64,000 nt of DNA from Flavobacterium sp. W4I14. GTDB taxonomy: Bacteria; Bacteroidota; Bacteroidia; Sphingobacteriales; Sphingobacteriaceae. Below the pieces are notes generated by a model. The model saw nothing but the letters and a program-made list of their open reading frames with translations. It was not told the DNA's origin and ran no database searches. Made by a program: the position numbers and the translations under genes. Of this stretch, positions 26,104 to 34,359 are shown piece after piece. The stretch covers positions 4,402,001 through 4,466,000 of the forward strand of contig JAUSZU010000001.1 of the NCBI GenBank assembly GCA_030817875.1, in the 5' to 3' direction. Each line of letters starts with the position of its first letter. Positions within the stretch are counted from its first letter, which is position 1.

Positions 26104-26211
26104 ATGGTTTGTGTCTCCACAAACCATTAATTATCTTTCGTTTCGTGAAGACACGAACCGAGGCCTAATGGCGTTTCTTGTTTAGTCCTTCAACAGGCTC
26201 AGGATGACAAT
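26104..26211. repeat. Inverted repeats between nuoI and nuoJ
   Basis: ATGGTTTGTG (26104-26113) and CACAAACCAT (26118-26127) form a perfect 10-base stem with a 4-base loop. A second imperfect stem (TTTCGTG...CACGAA) and a half repeat of the CAGGATGAC type (26186-26210) follow. In the nuo mRNA these would fold between two cistrons. Confidence 0.75.
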
Positions 26212-26213
26212 AA

Positions 26214-26717
26214 TTATTTTTTCATTTCCAATGGAGCCTCTACCAACTTGTCTTTTCCGTAAATGAAATCTTTACGTAAATAATCAGCAGGTACAATCGG
26301 TCCATCTAAGTAAATTGCCTCTTTTGGACAAGCTTCTTCACATAATCCACAGAAAATGCAACGCAGCATATTTATTTCGTAAGTTGCTGCATATTTTTCT
26401 TCGCGGTATAAATCTTTCTCTTCAGGTTTACGTTCAGCTGCAATCATGGTAATGGCTTCAGCAGGACAAGATAAAGCGCATAAACCGCATGCGGTACAAC
26501 GTTCTTTACCATTCTCATCACGTTTTAGCGAGTGCATCCCTCTAAAGTTGGTAGAGAATTCTCGTTCAACTTCAGGATATCTTATAGTAGCCTCTTTTTT
26601 AAATAAGTGACTGATGGTAATGCCCATACCTTTAGCAATTGCCGGCAGGTACATCCGCTCCATAAAGCTCAGTGGCTTTTGTTCCAGTACTTTTTTCTTA
26701 TTACTTAATGATTCCAT
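26214..26717 (-). CDS. nuoI: NADH-quinone oxidoreductase subunit I
   Basis: The protein has 167 residues with two 4Fe-4S motifs, CTACGLCALSCP and CIFCGLCEEACP, carrying clusters N6a and N6b. It passes electrons from NuoG to NuoB at the membrane interface. The gene starts 2 bp after nuoH. The C-terminal Lys-rich tail is short. Confidence 0.96.
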   Translation of the reverse strand: MESLSNKKKVLEQKPLSFMERMYLPAIAKGMGITISHLFKKEATIRYPEVEREFSTNFRGMHSLKRDENGKERCTACGLCALSCPAEAITMIAAERKPEEKDLYREEKYAATYEINMLRCIFCGLCEEACPKEAIYLDGPIVPADYLRKDFIYGKDKLVEAPLEMKK

Positions 26718-26719
26718 AA

Positions 26720-27757
26720 TTAAAACTTCTCAATAATCGCAATCACAACACCTGTTATTATAATATTGGCAATAGCCAAAGGTATTAAACCTTTCCAACC
26801 TAAATTCATCAATTGATCGTAACGGAAACGAGGGATTGTCCAACGTACCCACATGAAGAAAAAGATGAACGCACATATTTTACCGAAGAAAACTGCTGTA
26901 CCAAAAAGTGGTGCCCAGGTTGGACCTAACCACACCGCCATCGAATCCATACCAGGGTAATTATAACCGCCCCAATATAAAGCCGCCATTACTGCCGATG
27001 ATACAAACATGTTGATATACTCAGCAAATAGATAAAAACCTAATTTCATTGAAGAATATTCGGTATGATAACCACCGATTAATTCCGTTTCGCATTCAGG
27101 TAAATCGAATGGAGCACGGTTGGTTTCTGCAAATGAACAAACCATAAAGATTAAAAATCCAAGCGGCTGATATAAAACATTCCATCTCCATCCATGTTGC
27201 TGATCAACGATTTCCTTTAAGCTTAAAGTATTGGTCATTAAAAGCAAAGCGATGATAGATAATCCCATCGCAATTTCATAACTGATGTTCTGGGATGCTG
27301 CGCGGATAGCACTCAACAAAGAGTATTTGTTGTTTGAGGCCCATCCACCAATCATTACACCATAAACACCTAAAGAAACGACTCCGAAAATGTATAAAAC
27401 ACCAACATTGATATCTGAAACCTGTAAAGGAATAGTTTTGCCTGCAATTAAAACAGGGCTACCCCATGGAATAACTGCAGTACCAATACAGGCGCAAAGC
27501 AAAGCCAAGCCCGGACCAGCGATAAATAAAAATCTGTTTGATGATGTAGGAATAATTTCCTCTTTCATAAACATTTTGATACCATCGGCCAATGGTTGTA
27601 AAATACCAAAGGGGCCAGCTCTATCAGGACCTAAGCGATCTTGTAAATATGCAGCAACTTTACGTTCTGCATAAGTAGAATACATGGCAATAACTAAACT
27701 GATGCCGAAAATTACAGCTACCAGGATAAATTTTTCTATAACAAAAGCGCTATCCAT
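26720..27757 (-). CDS. nuoH: NADH-quinone oxidoreductase subunit H
   Basis: The protein has 345 residues, a membrane subunit lining the quinone chamber. Conserved parts are AERKVAAYLQDRLGPDRAGPFGILQPLADG near the N-terminus and the acidic loop AETNRAPFDLPECETELIGGYHTEY (split over two stretches). The ATG overlaps the nuoG stop codon by one base. Confidence 0.97.
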   Translation of the reverse strand: MDSAFVIEKFILVAVIFGISLVIAMYSTYAERKVAAYLQDRLGPDRAGPFGILQPLADGIKMFMKEEIIPTSSNRFLFIAGPGLALLCACIGTAVIPWGSPVLIAGKTIPLQVSDINVGVLYIFGVVSLGVYGVMIGGWASNNKYSLLSAIRAASQNISYEIAMGLSIIALLLMTNTLSLKEIVDQQHGWRWNVLYQPLGFLIFMVCSFAETNRAPFDLPECETELIGGYHTEYSSMKLGFYLFAEYINMFVSSAVMAALYWGGYNYPGMDSMAVWLGPTWAPLFGTAVFFGKICAFIFFFMWVRWTIPRFRYDQLMNLGWKGLIPLAIANIIITGVVIAIIEKF

Positions 27758-28767
27758 TAGTATTTAACTGTTTTATGTAATTCAATTTCATTTGCAGCCT
27801 GTAATGCCTCATTTGGCTGAATTACATGCAAAGGTTTTAATGTTTCGTAGTGGTTAGATGCAATTACCGAAGTATCATCAATGTGTGTTGGATGTTCAAT
27901 TACCCAATCAGTAGTTGCTTTTTTATCGAAGCGGCAAGTATTGCAAATAAATTCTTCTACTTCTCCAAACTGGTCTTTACGTGCGGTAACACGTAAAACA
28001 TCTGCTCCTTTATACCAAAGTGTTACTTTACCGTTGCATTTTTCGTGATCGCAATCGCGGTGTGCATCAACTGGTTTGGTAAACCAAACACGGTTTTTAA
28101 AACGGAAAGTTTTATCAGTTAAAGCACCTACCGGGCAAACATCGATTACGTTTCCTGAGAAATCGTTATCAACCGCCTGGGTGATGTAAGTAGAAATTTC
28201 AGAATGGTCGCCACGGTTTAAGATACCATGAACACGTTTGTTCGTAATCTGATCAGCCGTGAAAACACAACGGTAGCACAAAATACAACGATTCATATGT
28301 AACTGGATTTTATCACCTATATCGATACGCTCAAAAGTACGGCGTTCAAACTCATAGCGTGTTTTTTGCAAACCATGCTCGTAGCCCAAATTCTGCAAAT
28401 CGCACTCTCCTGCCTGATCGCAAACAGGGCAATCCAAGGGGTGATTAATCAATAAGATCTCTACAACACCGGCACGTGCTTCCAAAACTTCTGGTGAAGT
28501 AATGTTGAGCACTTCCATCCCATCCATTACAGTTGTGCGGCAAGAAGCCACCAACTTAGGCATTGGGCGAGGATCTTTCTCCGAACCTTTAGTCACTTTT
28601 ACAATACAGGTACGGCATTTACCGCCACTGCCTTGTAATTTAGAATAATAGCACATTGCTGGCGGAACAATATCCCCTCCGATTTGCCTTGCAGCATTCA
28701 GAATGGTTGTTCCGTTATCAACCTCTACTGTTATCCCATCTATCGTAACCTTAACTTTTTCACTCAT
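27757..28767 (-). CDS. nuoG: Short NADH-quinone oxidoreductase subunit G
   Basis: The protein has 336 residues, far shorter than E. coli NuoG. It has the N-terminal 2Fe-2S ferredoxin fold (MCYYSKLQGSGGKCRTCIV, SCRTTV), the His-Cys3 cluster (HPLDCPVCDQAGECDLQN), a 4Fe-4S motif (CILCYRC with VCPVGAL) and a further Cys set (CDHEKCNGKVTL ... CNTCRFDKK) like the start of the molybdopterin-type region. The rest of that region is absent. From memory, short NuoG is the usual form in this phylum, so it is not called broken. It is separated from nuoF by a 700 bp insertion. Confidence 0.93.
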   Translation of the reverse strand: MSEKVKVTIDGITVEVDNGTTILNAARQIGGDIVPPAMCYYSKLQGSGGKCRTCIVKVTKGSEKDPRPMPKLVASCRTTVMDGMEVLNITSPEVLEARAGVVEILLINHPLDCPVCDQAGECDLQNLGYEHGLQKTRYEFERRTFERIDIGDKIQLHMNRCILCYRCVFTADQITNKRVHGILNRGDHSEISTYITQAVDNDFSGNVIDVCPVGALTDKTFRFKNRVWFTKPVDAHRDCDHEKCNGKVTLWYKGADVLRVTARKDQFGEVEEFICNTCRFDKKATTDWVIEHPTHIDDTSVIASNHYETLKPLHVIQPNEALQAANEIELHKTVKY

Positions 28768-28802
28768 GGTTAATGATATTCTTTTATTTTTTATACTTCT
28801 AC

Positions 28803-28830
28803 CGTCATTGCGAGGTACGGAGCAATCTTT
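28803..28830. repeat. Half of a CGTCATTGCGAGG-type repeat
   Basis: CGTCATTGCGAGG followed by GGAGCAATCTT is one arm of the repeat seen complete at 50490-50625. No inverted partner is found before the pseudogene, which starts 13 bp away. It lies at one edge of the ORF6N insertion in the nuo operon. Confidence 0.7.
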
Positions 28831-28842
28831 TTTAACAATTTA

Positions 28843-29378
28843 TTATTTCTCTTTCGAGATTTTGTAACCAATTTCTTTCCTTGGCTTTTCTTTCTGTTCC
28901 AGTAGTTCATCAAAATATCTGAAGATCACTTCAATATTTTTATCCTGATTATCTACTTTCTTTTTAATTTTTTCTACTTCTAACCGTAGTTCTGTGTTGC
29001 TTAAAACCATTTTACGTAGCGCAACAAAAGCTCTCATAATAGAAATATTTATTTCTCTTGCTTTTTTACTTTTCAGAATACTTGATAGCATTGCTACCCC
29101 TGTTTCTGTAAATGCAAAAGGATTTGCTCCTCCCAAACTTTGTTTTGAAGGTATCACATTTTGTGATACCATAATCTCAATTTCTATTTCTGATAAGATG
29201 AACATGAAATCATCAGGAAATAAATCCAAGTTTCTCCTTACAGCCTGCTTTAAAGCTCTATTTTCAATATTATAAATTCTGCCAATTGAAAATCAAGCAT
29301 CACTTTCTCCTCTCTAAGTAGAAATATCTTATTAAGAATTATTTCTGTTGGAATTAATGATATATCTTGTTTCGGCAT
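28843..29378 (-). pseudogene. ORF6N-domain gene with a single-base frameshift
   Basis: The C-terminal 128 residues (LFPDDFMFILSEIE, PFAFTETGVAMLSSILKSKKA, then a coiled-coil tail ending GYKISKEK) match an ORF6N protein lacking its start. The missing N-terminus is present upstream in another frame: from ATG at 29378 it reads PTEIILNKIFLLREEKVMLD then FQLAE. It crosses to the other frame (YNIENRALKQAVRRN) at about 29275-29276, where one base seems lost. Restored, the protein would be ~178 residues. ORF6N is a small KilA-N-associated domain found in phage and bacterial accessory genes; function is unclear. A sequencing error is possible. It splits nuoF from nuoG on the same strand. Confidence 0.82.
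29150..29170. repeat. Palindrome inside the ORF6N coding sequence
   Basis: GGTATCACA, three bases, then TGTGATACC form a perfect 9-base inverted repeat. It encodes the MVSQNVIP stretch, in the place where ORF6N proteins often have a short variable segment. The core ATCACA...TGTGAT is shared with the palindrome just upstream of the gene (29394-29418). Confidence 0.85.
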
Positions 29379-29393
29379 TTACAAGTTTATTTT

Positions 29394-29418
29394 CTAAGAT
29401 CACAAATTGTGATCTTAG
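29394..29418. promoter_or_regulatory. 25-base palindrome before the ORF6N start
   Basis: CTAAGATCACAA and TTGTGATCTTAG are perfect 12-base arms around one base. The element ends 15 bases upstream of the restored ATG at 29378. The position fits an operator or a recombination target; neither is proven. Confidence 0.7.
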
Positions 29419-29440
29419 GTTTTAAATTAAATATTCAAGT

Positions 29441-29457
29441 GGTCGAAAATTGCGACC
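29441..29457. promoter_or_regulatory. Second palindrome GGTCGAAA-A-TTGCGACC
   Basis: The arms pair with one mismatch. The element ends 8 bases before the nuoF stop codon complement at 29466. Its TTGCGACC form resembles the first palindrome in layout (dyad around A/T core with a TTAG flank: CGACCTTAG versus GATCTTAG). Confidence 0.55.
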
Positions 29458-29465
29458 TTAGAAAA

Positions 29466-30833
29466 TTATTTCTCTTCCGTTACCGGAGCTTTCTCAATCG
29501 GTGTTGCATAATTTGCAATACCATAATTTTGGCTCTGGCTTTTAACCGGTTCTTTAATGTGCCATTCAAATTCATCTCTGAAGTGACGGATTGCACTGGC
29601 TACTGGCCAGGCTGCTGCATCACCCAATGGGCAGATTGTATTCCCTTCAATTTTGCGTTGAATATCCCACAACAAATCAACATCTTCCATTTTTCCATGG
29701 CCATGTTCGATTTTGTGCAACACTTTTTCCATCCATCCAGTACCTTCTCGGCAAGGTGAACACTGTCCGCAGCTTTCGTGGTGATAAAAACGGGCAAAAT
29801 TCCAGGTATTACGAACAATACACTGATCTTCATCAAAAGCGATAAAACCGCCTGAACCCATCATGGTTCCAGTAGCAAATCCACCTTCTGATAACGATTC
29901 GTAACTCATTAAACGAGGTTCGCCGTTAGCGTATTTCAAGGTTAAATTAGCAGGTAAAATAGGCACAGATGATCCACCTGCAACCGTTGCCTTTAAACGC
30001 TTACCATTGGCAATACCGCCACAATACTCGTCTGAATAAATAAATTCTTCTACTGGTAAACCCAATTCGATTTCGTAAACGCCTGGTTTTACTAGATTAC
30101 CCGATGCGGATATTAATTTTGTACCTGTACTTCTACCGATACCAATTTTTGCATATTCATCGCCACCATCATTAATAATCGGCACCACTGCAGCAATCGA
30201 TTCAACATTGTTCACCACTGTAGGGCAACCATACAAACCCGCAATTGCCGGAAATGGTGGTTTAATACGTGGATTACCTCTTTTGCCTTCTAACGATTCT
30301 AACAAAGCAGTTTCTTCACCGCAGATGTAAGCGCCGCCACCTGGCTGAACATATAATTCTAAATCGTAACCTGTTCCTAAAATGTTTTTACCCAACCATC
30401 CTGCAGCTTTAGCTTCAGCAATTGCTTTTTCTAAAATGCGGATCTGAGGCATCATCTCACCACGAACATAGATGTAAGAAACCTTCGCACCTAATGCGAA
30501 ACTCGATACGATCATTCCCTCAATTAATGCATGGGGAATATAAGTCATCAAATAACGGTCTTTAAAAGTTCCCGGCTCTGATTCATCAGCATTACACACC
30601 AAATAACGTGCAACCCCCTCTGGTTTAGCCAAAAAGCTCCATTTCATCCCGGTTGGGAAACCCGCACCTCCGCGACCGCGTAAGCCCGATTTCTTAACTT
30701 CTTCAACAATCTCTTCGGGTGTTAAAGTTTTAAGGGCTTTTTCCACGGCACGGTACCCGCCTTTTTGGCGATAGACTTCAAGTGTATTGATGCCCGGTAC
30801 GTTTATATGCTCAAGTAACAGTTTTCGAGACAT
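29466..30833 (-). CDS. nuoF: NADH-quinone oxidoreductase subunit F
   Basis: The protein has 455 residues from the ATG at 30833 (SRKLLLEHINVPGIN). It contains the NADH/FMN region (GLRGRGGAGFPTGMKWSF; ICNADESEPGTFKDR-like VCNADESEPGTFKDR), PGGGAYICGEETALLESLEG and the 4Fe-4S motif SCGQCSPCREG. It oxidises NADH and passes electrons to the Fe-S chain. An upstream Met at 30893 would add 20 residues from a dispersed repeat and is rejected. The C-terminal ~20 residues are a short extension. Confidence 0.96.
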   Translation of the reverse strand: MSRKLLLEHINVPGINTLEVYRQKGGYRAVEKALKTLTPEEIVEEVKKSGLRGRGGAGFPTGMKWSFLAKPEGVARYLVCNADESEPGTFKDRYLMTYIPHALIEGMIVSSFALGAKVSYIYVRGEMMPQIRILEKAIAEAKAAGWLGKNILGTGYDLELYVQPGGGAYICGEETALLESLEGKRGNPRIKPPFPAIAGLYGCPTVVNNVESIAAVVPIINDGGDEYAKIGIGRSTGTKLISASGNLVKPGVYEIELGLPVEEFIYSDEYCGGIANGKRLKATVAGGSSVPILPANLTLKYANGEPRLMSYESLSEGGFATGTMMGSGGFIAFDEDQCIVRNTWNFARFYHHESCGQCSPCREGTGWMEKVLHKIEHGHGKMEDVDLLWDIQRKIEGNTICPLGDAAAWPVASAIRHFRDEFEWHIKEPVKSQSQNYGIANYATPIEKAPVTEEK

Positions 30834-30837
30834 TTTA

Positions 30838-30905
30838 ATTAGTCTATAGTCTGTAGTCCATAGTCCATAGTCATGAGTCAAAACGACTCTCAACTTAAGA
30901 CTTTC
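30838..30905. repeat. Tandem-plus-inverted short repeat, AGTC units
   Basis: The left arm repeats AGTCTATAGTCTGTAGTCC at a 7-8 base period; the right arm has GACTCTCAACTTAAGACT and GACTTAGGACTT. It lies between nuoE and nuoF and causes a false upstream nuoF start. Confidence 0.65.
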
Positions 30906-30908
30906 GAC

Positions 30909-31424
30909 TTAGGACTTATTTTTCAAATCTTCAATCAATTTATCTACACTTGCTTCGGTAAGGTTTTCGTAGAAAGTATATTCCGGGCTTATTTGCAATA
31001 CCGGACCAAAACCACAGGCCGCTAAACATTCAACACCTCTAAAGCTGAATAAACCATCGGCAGTAACTTCACCTTCTTTAACACCTAACTTGTTTTCCAA
31101 GTGGCTTAATATTTTTTCGGCACCAACTAAACAGCATGGACCAGTACGACAAACCTCCAAAGCATACTTGCCTTGTGGTTTTAAAAAGTACATGGTATAA
31201 AATGTTGCCACCTCATACACTTCAATTGGCTGAATATTTAAATATTCAGCTACTTTATCCATCGCTGGTGTACTCACCCAAAGGTATTCGGCCTGTACCA
31301 AGTGCAAAAGTGGTAGCAAAGCTGATTTGCTCTTATCTGCCGGATAACGGCTCTTTACCTCATCAAATTTGGCCAGCAATTCTGATGAAAACACTACAGG
31401 TGTTTGTTCTTCTACTTTAAGCAT
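30909..31424 (-). CDS. nuoE: NADH-quinone oxidoreductase subunit E
   Basis: The protein has 171 residues with a thioredoxin-like 2Fe-2S domain. The ligands lie in VCRTGPCCLVGAEKI and GVECLAACGFGPVL, and the helical N-terminus includes ALLPLLHLVQAEYLW. It carries cluster N1a next to NuoF. The start overlaps the nuoD end by 8 bp. Confidence 0.95.
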   Translation of the reverse strand: MLKVEEQTPVVFSSELLAKFDEVKSRYPADKSKSALLPLLHLVQAEYLWVSTPAMDKVAEYLNIQPIEVYEVATFYTMYFLKPQGKYALEVCRTGPCCLVGAEKILSHLENKLGVKEGEVTADGLFSFRGVECLAACGFGPVLQISPEYTFYENLTEASVDKLIEDLKNKS

Positions 31425-32631
31425 CTAATTCTCCTGCAATAATATTCATACTACTCATGTTGATGATGGCATCAGACAATAACATGCCCTCGCTCATTGG
31501 TGCAAACATCTGGTAGTTTACAAAACTTGGTCTGCGGAAGTGTAAACGGTACGGTGTACGGCCTCCATCATTAATCAGATAGAATCCTAACTCGCCATTT
31601 CCGCCTTCTACAGCGTGATAAACTTCTGCTTTTGGCGCATCAATTTCACCCATCACAATTTTGAAGTGATAGATCAATGCTTCCATATTGTTATAAACTT
31701 CTTGTTTTGGAGGGAGGTAAAATTCAGGCACATCGGCATGGAAAATACCTTTTGGCTCTGTTTTTAATTTCACAAGCGCCTGTTCGATAATGCGGACACT
31801 TTGCCACATCTCTTCATTACGTACTAAATATCTGTCGTAAATATCGCCACTTGTACCTACCGGAACTTCAAAGTCGAAATCCTGATATGAAGAATACGGA
31901 TCGCTTACACGCACATCGTAATCTACACCGGTAGCACGCAAAAGCGGCCCAGTCCAGCTATATTCTAAAGCAGCTTCTTTAGTTACTTCAGCAACACCAG
32001 CCGTTCTATCAATAAAAATACGGTTACGTGTTAACAGATTTTCGAACTCTTTTAACGCTTTAGGGAATTCTTTTAAAAACTTATCGATTTTAGCAAAGGC
32101 GATATCATTGAAATCTCTTTCAAACCCACCAATACGGCCAATATTTGTGGTTAAACGTGCACCACAAACTTCTTCGAAGATTTCGTAAATATGCTCACGG
32201 AACTGGAAAAGGTATAAGAAAGTGGTTGTTGCCCCGGTATCCTGACCAATGATCGTGTTACAGATAATGTGATCGGCAATACGCGAAAGCTCCATAATAA
32301 TTACCCGAAGGTAATCTACGCGTTTCGGCATCTGAATATTTAACAACTTCTCAACCGTCATGTGCCATCCCATATTGTTAATAGGCGACGAGCAATAGTT
32401 TAAACGGTCGGTAAGTGGTGTAATTTGATAAAATGGGCGATGCTCCGCAATCTTTTCGAAAGCACGGTGGATATACCCTATGGTAGAAACGCCGCTTACA
32501 ATACGTTCGCCATCTAATTGCAAAACGTTTTGAAAAACGCCGTGTGTTGCAGGGTGCGTTGGGCCTAAGTTTAAGGTTACCAGCTCACTTTGCGGGTCGT
32601 TATCTGTAAATACCGGATGGTTATGATTCAT
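31417..32631 (-). CDS. nuoD: NADH-quinone oxidoreductase subunit D
   Basis: The protein has 404 residues. It has LNLGPTHPATHGVFQNVLQLDGE at the N-terminus (as two short stretches) with the quinone-site His, and GRIGGFERDFND. It resembles hydrogenase large subunits and forms the quinone pocket with NuoB. It is separate from nuoC here rather than fused. It is 3 bp after nuoC. Confidence 0.97.
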   Translation of the reverse strand: MNHNHPVFTDNDPQSELVTLNLGPTHPATHGVFQNVLQLDGERIVSGVSTIGYIHRAFEKIAEHRPFYQITPLTDRLNYCSSPINNMGWHMTVEKLLNIQMPKRVDYLRVIIMELSRIADHIICNTIIGQDTGATTTFLYLFQFREHIYEIFEEVCGARLTTNIGRIGGFERDFNDIAFAKIDKFLKEFPKALKEFENLLTRNRIFIDRTAGVAEVTKEAALEYSWTGPLLRATGVDYDVRVSDPYSSYQDFDFEVPVGTSGDIYDRYLVRNEEMWQSVRIIEQALVKLKTEPKGIFHADVPEFYLPPKQEVYNNMEALIYHFKIVMGEIDAPKAEVYHAVEGGNGELGFYLINDGGRTPYRLHFRRPSFVNYQMFAPMSEGMLLSDAIINMSSMNIIAGELDA

Positions 32632-32634
32632 AGT

Positions 32635-33135
32635 TTACCTTCCAAAAAATTCGTCTTTTTTATCTACTCTGTTCGGATCTTCCAATGGATATTGTTTCAA
32701 CATAGGATGAACACCTAAGTCGTCCATATTTAAAATACGGCGTAGATCTGGGTGACCTTCAAATTTAACCCCGAACAGATCATAAGTTTCGCGTTCCATC
32801 CAGTTGGCACCTTTCCAAACAGTTGTTGCTGTAGGGATAGTTGGATTTTGTTCTGAAATGAAAACCTTAATCCTGACCCTAACTTTCTCTACCATGTTGT
32901 GCAAATGGTAAACCACTGCAATACCATGATCTTTACCCGGATAGTGAACCGCAGTAATATCAGTAAGGAAATTGAATTTTAATTCTTCTTTAAGATGCGA
33001 AAGCACATTGATGATCACATCTTTATAAGTTACAAAGGTTAGTAAACCATAAGGCTCAGAAACGGCAGTAACTTTTTCGCCAAACTTTTCAGTCAGCTTA
33101 ACGTGGATATCGTTATTTAGTGTCGTTTCTTCCAT
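32635..33135 (-). CDS. nuoC: NADH-quinone oxidoreductase subunit C
   Basis: The protein has 166 residues, with the 30-kDa subunit signature (WMERETYDLFGVKFEGHPDLRRIL, in parts) and VYHLHN. It is a peripheral-arm structural subunit. The ATG overlaps the nuoB stop codon. Confidence 0.95.
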   Translation of the reverse strand: MEETTLNNDIHVKLTEKFGEKVTAVSEPYGLLTFVTYKDVIINVLSHLKEELKFNFLTDITAVHYPGKDHGIAVVYHLHNMVEKVRVRIKVFISEQNPTIPTATTVWKGANWMERETYDLFGVKFEGHPDLRRILNMDDLGVHPMLKQYPLEDPNRVDKKDEFFGR

Positions 33136-33677
33136 TATTTAATGCCGTATTGACCTAAAAGTTCTTTGTAATAATCAGAATTCCTTCTTCTGCCTGATTC
33201 GCTTTTCACTAAATCCTGAATACGTTGGAATCCATCTAAAATGGCTTCAGGCCTCGGCGGGCAACCAGGAACGTAAACATCCACCGGAATAACCTCATCA
33301 ATACCTTGCAATACTGAATAAGTATCGAAAATACCGCCGCTACTTGCACATGCACCAACAGCCATTACCCAACGTGGCTCTGCCATTTGGATGTAAACCT
33401 GTTTTAATACCGGGGCCATTTTTTTAGCGATGGTTCCCATAACCATTAAAACATCTGCCTGGCGGGGAGAAAAACTTAAGCGTTCGGCACCGAAACGGCC
33501 AAGATCGTAATGAGAACCCATAGTTGCCATAAACTCAATTCCACAACAAGAAGTTGCGAACGGTAAAGGCCATAATGAATTTGAGCGGGCCAAACCAATC
33601 ACTTTATCAAGAGAAGTGGCGAAAAAGCCAGATCCTTCTATTCCTGGAGGCGCATCAACTATATTAATTTCACTCAT
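33135..33677 (-). CDS. nuoB: NADH-quinone oxidoreductase subunit B
   Basis: The protein has 180 residues from the ATG at 33677 (SEINIVDAPPGIEGSGFFAT). It has the cluster N2 ligands in ATSCCGIEFMAT, GACASSGG and PGCPPRPEAILDG. It passes electrons to quinone. A longer start at 33722 would add 15 residues unlike the family and is rejected. Confidence 0.96.
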   Translation of the reverse strand: MSEINIVDAPPGIEGSGFFATSLDKVIGLARSNSLWPLPFATSCCGIEFMATMGSHYDLGRFGAERLSFSPRQADVLMVMGTIAKKMAPVLKQVYIQMAEPRWVMAVGACASSGGIFDTYSVLQGIDEVIPVDVYVPGCPPRPEAILDGFQRIQDLVKSESGRRRNSDYYKELLGQYGIK

Positions 33678-33821
33678 GTTTATAAACAAAAAATGCTCAT
33701 CCCTTTGCAGAATGAGCAACAAATTTACAATATTTTAAAGGCAAACAAACTAGCTTTACTCGATTTAGAACCTTTCTAAATAACCAAAACAGCTATAAGT
33801 TAGTGTAAGTGATACACATTC

Positions 33822-33903
33822 GGTTTTCAGTTAGCAATTTTCAGTTTACAGTTTTTAAACCAAGAACTATTAACTGCCAATTGTGAGCTGATAACTGCTT
33901 ACT
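33822..33903. repeat. Tandem-plus-inverted short repeat, CAGTT units
   Basis: Left units are TTTTCAGTTAGCAATTTTCAG and TTTACAGTTTT; right units are AACTGCCAATTGTGAGCTG and ATAACTGCTTACTGAC. It lies in the 228 bp between nuoA and nuoB. Period is about 7-8 bases with variation. Confidence 0.6.
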
Positions 33904-33905
33904 GA

Positions 33906-34277
33906 CTAGTTCCAGTCTAAGACTTTTTTCTTGATCACGTAGATAAAGCCCAGCAATAATGTACCCATGAAAATAAACATCTCGATCATTCCATCCATCC
34001 GTAATGTACGGAAATTAACCGCCCAAGGATACATAAAGATCACCTCTACATCAAACAGTACAAATAAGATGGCTACTACGAAATATTTGATCGAGAAAGG
34101 CTGCCGTGCATTTCCTACTGATTTAATACCGGCTTCAAAAGTTTCTAATTTATCACTTGTTTTACGTTTTGGGCCTAAAAAGTGTGTAGCAACCAATGTG
34201 GTTACCACAAAACCTAAAGCAACAATTACTTGAAATATAATTGGTAAAAAATCTATAGAGGAACTTTGCGCTTGCAT
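33906..34277 (-). CDS. nuoA: NADH-quinone oxidoreductase subunit A
   Basis: The protein has 123 residues from the ATG at 34277 with three membrane helices (FLPIIFQVIVALGFVVTTLV; YFVAILFVLFDVEVIFMYPW; IFMGTLLLGFIYVI). The conserved acidic residues in the second helix (FDVEVIF) support the call. It is the first gene of the nuo operon and is preceded by a good promoter. A start seven codons upstream (34298) overlaps the -7 box and is rejected. Confidence 0.95.
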   Translation of the reverse strand: MQAQSSSIDFLPIIFQVIVALGFVVTTLVATHFLGPKRKTSDKLETFEAGIKSVGNARQPFSIKYFVVAILFVLFDVEVIFMYPWAVNFRTLRMDGMIEMFIFMGTLLLGFIYVIKKKVLDWN

Positions 34278-34295
34278 AATTTTTATTTTGTGATG

Positions 34296-34327
34296 CAAAA
34301 GTAAAAGAAAAAGGCAGAGTAACCAAA
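34296..34327 (-). promoter_or_regulatory. nuo operon promoter (TTTG-N20-TACTTTTG)
   Basis: On the minus strand, TTTG (34327-34324) and TACTTTTG (34303-34296) are separated by 20 bases, matching the Bacteroidota -33/-7 layout. The -7 box ends 18 bases before the nuoA ATG. The -33 element lies in the loop of the terminator of the upstream gene. Confidence 0.8.
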
Positions 34328-34338
34328 CTCTGCCTTTT
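34309..34338 (-). terminator. Intrinsic terminator of the TPR gene
   Basis: AAAAGGCAGAGT and ACTCTGCCTTTT are perfect 12-base arms around a 6-base loop, followed on the minus strand by TTTTTCTTTT. It lies 21 bp after the TPR gene stop codon and shares bases with the nuo promoter. Confidence 0.88.
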
Positions 34339-34359
34339 CTAAATTATTTAACTTTTTAA

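Noticed and set aside
27757..28767. NuoG as a truncated, broken gene
   Set aside because: All Fe-S ligands of the N-terminal part are intact, the stop overlaps nuoH neatly, and short NuoG is the form I expect in this phylum.
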